Positions 59,523 through 64,000 of a DNA stretch of 64,000 nucleotides are shown piece after piece. The notes beneath the pieces were generated by a model. That model was not told where the DNA came from and made no database searches. It worked only from the letters and a program-made list of their open reading frames with translations. The stretch lies in assembly GCA_947476925.1 (NCBI GenBank), contig CANJSF010000010.1, positions 57,350 to 121,349 of the forward strand, read 5' to 3'. This DNA is from Rhodospirillaceae bacterium (lineage in GTDB: Bacteria; Pseudomonadota; Alphaproteobacteria; Rhodospirillales; Rhodospirillaceae). Made by a program: the position numbers and the translations under genes. Every line of letters begins with the position of its first letter. Positions within the stretch are counted from its first letter, which is position 1.

Positions 59523-61989
59523 AGGGGGCGGGGAGTCGGTTCGGCTCCTCGCTGGGATCACCGCTGGATTGGCTGCCATCGGCGCAGGTGCAAGCTTGGT
59601 CGCGCCCGAAGACCTGCGCTTTGTCTTGACGATTGTGACGGCCGGTGCGGCCAGCGTTGCCGCGCTGCTGATTTTGACTCGCCGACGCACAGGGACAGGC
59701 AGTGAGGCCACAGTAGCCGCGCTCGCTGCATTGCTTGAACGTATGCCAACGCCCCGGCTGATCACCGGGCAATCGGGCGAGCTGCTGTATGCAAATTCCG
59801 ATGCCAAAGCTTGGCTGCGCGGCGAATCTCCGTTGGCGGCAATTTCACGGCGTTTAGTCCCTGAGTTGGTGGGCGAGGATGTTGTCAGCCGCCTCGAAGC
59901 CGCTATGCGCGCCGGAGCGGCGTTTGACAATGAAATGGCACTGGTTGGCCAAAGTCCAGAACCCGATTGGTTGCGCATTTCGCTGACGGCTCTGCCTGGC
60001 GGGGAAGGACTGGTGCTGTGGCGGTTGGACGATGTCACGGCGCGGCATGTCATTGAGGATGTCCTGAACCGTGACCGGCAGAACCTCGCCGACTTTTTGC
60101 ACTTCATGCCTATCGGTGTTTATTCCGCCGACATTGACGGTGTGCTGACGTTTGCCAACCAGCGGTTTGCCGAGTGGCTCGGCGCAGCACCGGATGCGCT
60201 GTCCGGCGCCAAACTGGACAACTTACTTACGCCCAACAGTGCGCGCCCTCAGCCCGATGGCGAATGGCGGGGCGAGGTACAATTCAAATCGGGTGCAGGT
60301 GCCGCAATCCCCTGCCTGGTGTTGCAAAGCACCTATGACGACGCCGGCGTTACACGTACGCGCAGTCTTGTCATCCGCGATGGTGTGTTGCGCGACACAT
60401 CAGCCTCGCCGGGCCGCGTCGCTTACGAGCGCTTTCGTGTGTTGTTTAACGCCGCCCCGGTGGCCATCGCCATCACCGACCCTGAGGGCATAATTGTCGA
60501 CTGTAACGCCGCTTTTGAAGACCTGGCTCACCAGCCGCGCGCTGCAGTGATTGGCGGCACTTTGGGCGAACGATTGCTCGCTGATGACCGCGCAGGCTTT
60601 ACCGCCGAGCTTTCCAAGGTGCTGTCGGGCGAAAGCCCCGGCATACAGCTCGATACGCGCCTGCAGGGCCGCGACGTTGTGCAAGCCTCGGTGTATTTGG
60701 GTCCACTAACCGCGCCGCTCTCGGGGGGCGCGACGGAAATCGAGGGCGCTGTTGCGCACTTCATCGACAATACAGAACAAAAAAGCCTCGAGGCGCAATT
60801 TGCCCAGGCGCAAAAAATGCAAGCCATGGGCCAGTTGGCTGGTGGCGTAGCGCACGATTTCAACAATCTGCTCACCGCCATGATCGGCTTTTGCGATTTG
60901 CTGCTGCAACGCCATGCGGCGGGCGATCCATCGTTTGCCGACATTATGCAGATCAAACAAAACGCCAATCGCGCAGCTAATTTGGTGCGTCAGCTGTTGG
61001 CGTTCTCGCGCAAGCAGCCGCTGCAGCCGCGCAATCTCGACCCCACCGATGCTATTACTGAACTTTCTCACTTGCTCACCCGCCTGATTGGCGAGTCCAT
61101 TGATTTCCGTTTAGTCCACGGTCGCGAGATTGGCTTGGTGCGCGTCGACCCTGGCCAGTTCGATCAAATGATCATTAATTTGGCCGTCAACGCGCGCGAT
61201 GCCATGCCGGGCGGTGGTACTCTCACCATTACCAGCAGCGCGGTAACGTTCGACAAACCGCCGCAATTGGGCGCTGAACAATTGGCCGCCGGACGGTATG
61301 TGCGCATTGAAGTAGCCGATACGGGAACGGGCATTGCGCCCGAGCATTTGGCGCGCATTTTCGAGCCGTTCTTTTCCACCAAAAAAGAAGTCCCGGGTGC
61401 GGGCACCGGGCTGGGGCTTGCGACGGTTTATGGCATCGTGCGCCAAACCGGCGGGTTCATCCAGGTCGAGTCAGGGCTTGGCAAGGGGGCCAAGTTTATT
61501 GTTCACCTGCCGCGCTTTGCGCCCGAGGTGGATGATGAAGCGGTCGCCGCTAATTCTAAGCGCACGCAGAAAGCCAATGGTGCAGATGTATCGCTAGAAC
61601 CGCCAAAGGACTTAGGCGGGCATGGCCAAATTCTGTTGGTGGAAGACGAGGACGCGGTGCGCGTGTTTGCCGCGCGTGCGCTGAAGAACAAGGGCTACAA
61701 AGTGATGGAAGCGCGCACAGGCGAGCAAGCGCTCGATATTCTGCGCGACCAACCCGCCGTTGACCTCATGATCACCGACATGATGATGCCGGGCATGGAC
61801 GGCGGCACGCTGGCAAGGCTCATTCGGGTCGAACGCCCCGAGATCAAAATTATTCTCATCTCCGGTTACTCAGAAGAAATCGCACGTGGCGAAGTGGCCA
61901 CCGGCCAAGACTTCCACTTCCTGCCCAAGCCCTTCAGCCTGGGCCAGCTGGCGCTGAAAGTAAAAGACGTGCTGGAGGAGGGGGCGTAG
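59509..61989 (+). CDS. cckA: Hybrid sensor histidine kinase CckA
   Basis: 826 aa, starting at TTG 59509 inside flhB, with AAGG upstream. It has two N-terminal membrane helices (about 8-30 and 38-56) and PAS-like domains at about 75-185, 195-300 and 310-420. A histidine kinase follows with His449 in GGVAHDFNNLL, N-box VNARDAMPGGGTLTI and G-boxes DTGTGIAPEH and GTGLGLATVYG. The C-terminal receiver has Asp757 in LMITDMMMPGMDG. The kinase-receiver arrangement and the VAHDFNNLLTAMIGFCDLLL H-box are typical of CckA, which drives the ChpT-CtrA phosphorelay. Being in an operon with early flagellar genes that carry a CtrA-type site suggests a feedback link. Confidence 0.93.
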   Translation: MPSIKGGGESVRLLAGITAGLAAIGAGASLVAPEDLRFVLTIVTAGAASVAALLILTRRRTGTGSEATVAALAALLERMPTPRLITGQSGELLYANSDAKAWLRGESPLAAISRRLVPELVGEDVVSRLEAAMRAGAAFDNEMALVGQSPEPDWLRISLTALPGGEGLVLWRLDDVTARHVIEDVLNRDRQNLADFLHFMPIGVYSADIDGVLTFANQRFAEWLGAAPDALSGAKLDNLLTPNSARPQPDGEWRGEVQFKSGAGAAIPCLVLQSTYDDAGVTRTRSLVIRDGVLRDTSASPGRVAYERFRVLFNAAPVAIAITDPEGIIVDCNAAFEDLAHQPRAAVIGGTLGERLLADDRAGFTAELSKVLSGESPGIQLDTRLQGRDVVQASVYLGPLTAPLSGGATEIEGAVAHFIDNTEQKSLEAQFAQAQKMQAMGQLAGGVAHDFNNLLTAMIGFCDLLLQRHAAGDPSFADIMQIKQNANRAANLVRQLLAFSRKQPLQPRNLDPTDAITELSHLLTRLIGESIDFRLVHGREIGLVRVDPGQFDQMIINLAVNARDAMPGGGTLTITSSAVTFDKPPQLGAEQLAAGRYVRIEVADTGTGIAPEHLARIFEPFFSTKKEVPGAGTGLGLATVYGIVRQTGGFIQVESGLGKGAKFIVHLPRFAPEVDDEAVAANSKRTQKANGADVSLEPPKDLGGHGQILLVEDEDAVRVFAARALKNKGYKVMEARTGEQALDILRDQPAVDLMITDMMMPGMDGGTLARLIRVERPEIKIILISGYSEEIARGEVATGQDFHFLPKPFSLGQLALKVKDVLEEGA

Positions 61990-62077
61990 CCTTCTCCGCT
62001 ACAATCCCCGCATACTCGCAACGTATTGAATGGCCGAGCTCGGCCGCCGGGATGACTTGCGGTGAATTTGGTATCGG

Positions 62078-62791
62078 CTACCGCTTCTCCGCAGCAAAGC
62101 AGTAAAACTGCCCAGCGCCACCGGTGGACACTAAATTTGCCTGGCTGCATCCGCGGCTGGGGTGTGCTGAGTTCCATGATGCGCTGGTAATGCGGCTTTG
62201 GCGGTCGTGGTGGCCCAATTGCGCGCTGCTATCGGCGCTGCTGCTCGTCCAGTTTTTGCAGGTATGGTCGAGGCCGTCATTCGCATATGCCGTGCCATCG
62301 GATTTCGAGCCCGTCAGAATGTCGTGCTGATTCGGCTTGTTCAATTCGCCGGGCACAATCTCGCCTTTTTCCGTCAGTGCCGTGACTTGGTTGATCAGGT
62401 TGCCATCGCGGCCATCATCCAGCGTGTCGCCGTGTAAGTGGCTGATGTCACGCGCAATGCGATTGCCCGCTTGGTTGTGCCACGGCCCCGTGCCAATGCG
62501 GTCGCGCGCGTTGATGGCAGGTTTGCCATTGTCAGCTGCGGCGCTCAGATACGCGCGCCAAGTGTGATTGCCTGCGCCCACAGCCTCGGCCAATTTTTGG
62601 CAATGAGCGTCAGCTCCTGCCAGGCCGCCTAAGTCCGCGCCATTTCCCGGTCCGGCGCTGGTGATGAAGAACGTCATAGGGCCCTTAGGCGGCGGTGGTG
62701 GAATTTGCGGCACGCCCAACGCAGGCTGGGTTTGCGCCAGCGCACTCGTCGTCATCAGCGCGCCAACGGCGAATGCTAAGAATTTGCTCAT
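62078..62791 (-). CDS. Secreted endostatin/lectin-like protein
   Basis: 237 aa with a signal peptide (SKFLAFAVGALMTTSALAQ) and a proline stretch PPPPPKGP. The mature part has FFITSAGPGNGADLGGLAGA, DAHCQKLAEAVGAGNHTWRA, YLSA, the phrase INARDRIGTGPWHNQAGNRI, LNKPNQHDILTGSKSDG, CKNWTSS and SRGCSQANLVSTGGAGQFYC. Conserved Trp, Gly and paired Cys resemble C-type-lectin/endostatin-like folds seen in bacterial secreted proteins. Function unknown. It converges with cckA and stands alone; its 5' neighbour is the small lipoprotein gene, 94 bp away. Confidence 0.8.
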   Translation of the reverse strand: MSKFLAFAVGALMTTSALAQTQPALGVPQIPPPPPKGPMTFFITSAGPGNGADLGGLAGADAHCQKLAEAVGAGNHTWRAYLSAAADNGKPAINARDRIGTGPWHNQAGNRIARDISHLHGDTLDDGRDGNLINQVTALTEKGEIVPGELNKPNQHDILTGSKSDGTAYANDGLDHTCKNWTSSSADSSAQLGHHDRQSRITSASWNSAHPSRGCSQANLVSTGGAGQFYCFAAEKR

Positions 62792-62885
62792 GCTTTAGGC
62801 CCCCTAAACCGGTGAGGTATCAGTGTCGATTTGGCAGAGTGTCTCTTGGGGGTCAGAGTAAAAACTCTGCCGCGTCCTGAACCCG

Positions 62886-63044
62886 CTATTTCTTCTTCTC
62901 GTCTTTCTTGGCCAGGTCTTCAACTTTCTTGCCGGCACTCTTCATGTCTTTGCCCACGCCTTCGACAGTGTTGCAGGCCGACAGGGTGGTGGCGGCAATG
63001 CCAGCGGCAACCAGGGCGGCAATTAGGGGGCGAAACGTGCTCAT
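62886..63044 (-). CDS. Entericidin-like small lipoprotein
   Basis: 52 aa: MSTFRPLIAALVAAGIAATT then a lipobox LSAC (Cys24), NTVEGVGKDMKSAGKKVEDL and a Lys/Asp/Glu-rich tail. The VEGxGKDxxxAGxxVE motif after the lipid-attached cysteine is that of entericidin A/B family lipoproteins. ATG 63044 is preceded by GAGG at five bases. Entericidins are membrane lipoproteins with toxin/antidote-like behaviour in E. coli; the function in alphaproteobacteria is unproven. Confidence 0.88.
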   Translation of the reverse strand: MSTFRPLIAALVAAGIAATTLSACNTVEGVGKDMKSAGKKVEDLAKKDEKKK

Positions 63045-63239
63045 AGGATCCTCATTGATGTTGATGTCGTTCGGGGCAGCGCATCGGGCACCGCGTCTGA
63101 AGACTTTCCCAGAGGCGCAGGTTGTAAGTCAATTCTCCCCACTCAAAACCATTCTATCAATATGGATTATGGCTACGCTTGCCGGGTTAACGGCGGCGGC
63201 GTGGTATGTAACCTATTGAATATAAAATAATATTGATAA

Positions 63240-63254
63240 GTTCATCGTTTGTTC
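63240..63254. promoter_or_regulatory. LexA (SOS) box upstream of recA
   Basis: GTTCATCGTTTGTTC is an exact GTTC-N7-GTTC, the LexA binding sequence of alphaproteobacteria, 142 bp before recA. It follows an AT-rich stretch (63220-63238) that may hold the -35/-10 region. The rest of the 352-bp region 63045-63396 shows no gene. Confidence 0.82.
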
Positions 63255-63396
63255 CAAATTTTTCTTGAACATGAGAACAAACCATGTACACTTGCCGCAA
63301 CGGTGGCCAGGGGGTCGCCGGGCAACGGAATGGCCCTCACGCATAAAAGCCTCCGTTGAAGCGAACGCCGAGAACCAATAGAGACAGGAGCCCTTC

Positions 63397-64000
63397 ATGG
63401 CTGAGCCAGCCCTTCGCCTCGTAGAAAAAGACAACATGGACAAAACCAAAGCGCTCGACGCCGCCCTGACCCAAATTGAACGCGCCTTCGGCAAGGGCTC
63501 GATTATGAAGCTCGGCCAAAACGGCGCTGCGGTGGATATGCCGGCCATCTCAACTGGTTCGTTGGGGCTCGATCTGGCGCTGGGCATCGGTGGCTTACCT
63601 AAGGGCCGTATTGTTGAAATTTATGGCCCGGAAAGCTCGGGCAAAACCACGCTGGCGCTGCACGTGATTGCCGAGGCCCAAAAGAAGGGCGGCACCTGCG
63701 CGTTTGTCGACGCCGAACATGCGCTCGACCCCGGTTATGCCCGCAAACTGGGCGTCAACCTCGACGAGTTGCTGATCTCGCAGCCCGACGCCGGTGAACA
63801 GGCCTTAGAAATCGCCGACACACTGGTGCGCTCGGGTGCTATCGACGTGCTGGTGGTCGACTCCGTTGCCGCTCTCACACCCCGCGCCGAGCTTGAAGGC
63901 GAAATGGGCGACAGCCACATGGGCCTGCAAGCCCGCCTCATGAGCCAAGCATTACGCAAACTCACCGCGTCGGTTGCGCGCTCTAACACGCTCATCATTT
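63397..64000 (+). CDS. recA: Recombinase RecA (partial, runs off the right edge)
   Basis: ATP-dependent strand exchange and SOS co-protease. The visible 201 codons include [18 protein letters not shown], the Walker A motif GPESSGKT (77-84), [19 protein letters not shown], the Walker B strand [20 protein letters not shown] and [13 protein letters not shown] 63397 has AGGAG seven bases upstream. The frame is open at base 64000; the C-terminal part lies outside the window. SOS control is indicated by the LexA box. Confidence 0.98.
   Translation, partial: MAEPALRLVEKDNMDKTKALDAALTQIERAFGKGSIMKLGQNGAAVDMPAISTGSLGLDLALGIGGLPKGRIVEIYGPESSGKTTLALHVIAEAQKKGGTCAFVDAEHALDPGYARKLGVNLDELLISQPDAGEQALEIADTLVRSGAIDVLVVDSVAALTPRAELEGEMGDSHMGLQARLMSQALRKLTASVARSNTLII

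Noticed and set aside
62032..62045. Perfect palindrome GGCCGAGCTCGGCC between cckA and the lectin-like gene
   Set aside because: In a convergent intergenic stretch without T-tract; too short to call a terminator or operator.

Overview
The window is a chromosomal segment of a flagellated alphaproteobacterium, most like Rhodospirillales and relatives. The evidence is the alphaproteobacterial set FlbT, FlaF, FliX and CckA, a DksA with a single zinc-finger cysteine, a GTTC-N7-GTTC LexA-type box in front of recA, and flagellar operons preceded by sigma-54 and CtrA-like sites. No tRNA, rRNA, CRISPR array or insertion sequence was seen.

Layout. (1) 1-2.5 kb: the tail of an NrtR-like NAD regulator, then nadA-nadC, closed by a strong bidirectional terminator. 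(2) 2.5-8.3 kb, minus strand: fliK-flgD-flgE behind a sigma-54 promoter, and upstream an unrecognised 375-aa coiled-coil protein. (3) 8.4-21.1 kb: a glycosyltransferase island with two TPR proteins carrying heptosyltransferase-like (GT9) domains, a divergent SPINDLY-like (GT41) protein without TPRs, a WaaA/KDO-transferase-like gene, a GT4 enzyme, a TPR-SPINDLY enzyme, a GT8-like enzyme and a frameshifted gene. (4) 21.4-26.6 kb: four tandem flagellin genes followed by flbT and flaF. The third flagellin appears to start at AUU. (5) 26.7-31.2 kb: two more TPR-SPINDLY transferases. (6) 31.2-37.3 kb, minus strand: flgI-flgJ-flgN-flgK-flgL, again behind a sigma-54 promoter. (7) 37.5-39.1 kb: fliX, dksA and a second FlaF-family gene. 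(8) 39.3-43.4 kb, minus strand: flgF-flgG-flgA-flgH with a third sigma-54 promoter and a hairpin-rich 3' region ending in a terminator. (9) 43.7-52.1 kb, plus strand: fliL-fliM-DUF6468-like-MotE-like, then two MotB-like proteins and a 1128-aa periplasmic repeat protein. (10) 52.1-53.8 kb: a YdeI-like gene and asd. (11) 53.8-55.9 kb, minus strand: fhlB-hypothetical-fliO-fliP. (12) 56.1-62 kb, plus strand: flgB-flgC-fliE-fliQ-fliR-flhB-cckA. A TTAA-N7-TTAA CtrA-type site lies between these two divergent operons. (13) 62-64 kb: a secreted endostatin/lectin-like protein, a small entericidin-like lipoprotein and the start of recA.

How the genes fit together. Rod, rings, hook, hook-filament junction, filament, export gate (FliO/P/Q/R, FlhB) and part of the C-ring and stator accessories are all encoded here. 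Early genes (flgB-flhB-cckA, fhlB-fliP) carry a CtrA-like site and hook/rod/ring operons carry sigma-54 elements, as in the Caulobacter flagellar hierarchy. FliX couples assembly to sigma-54 transcription in Caulobacter, and FlbT/FlaF act on flagellin mRNA and flagellin. The dense cluster of TPR-linked glycosyltransferases around four flagellin genes suggests a large flagellin O-glycosylation system. This is the least ordinary part of the window.
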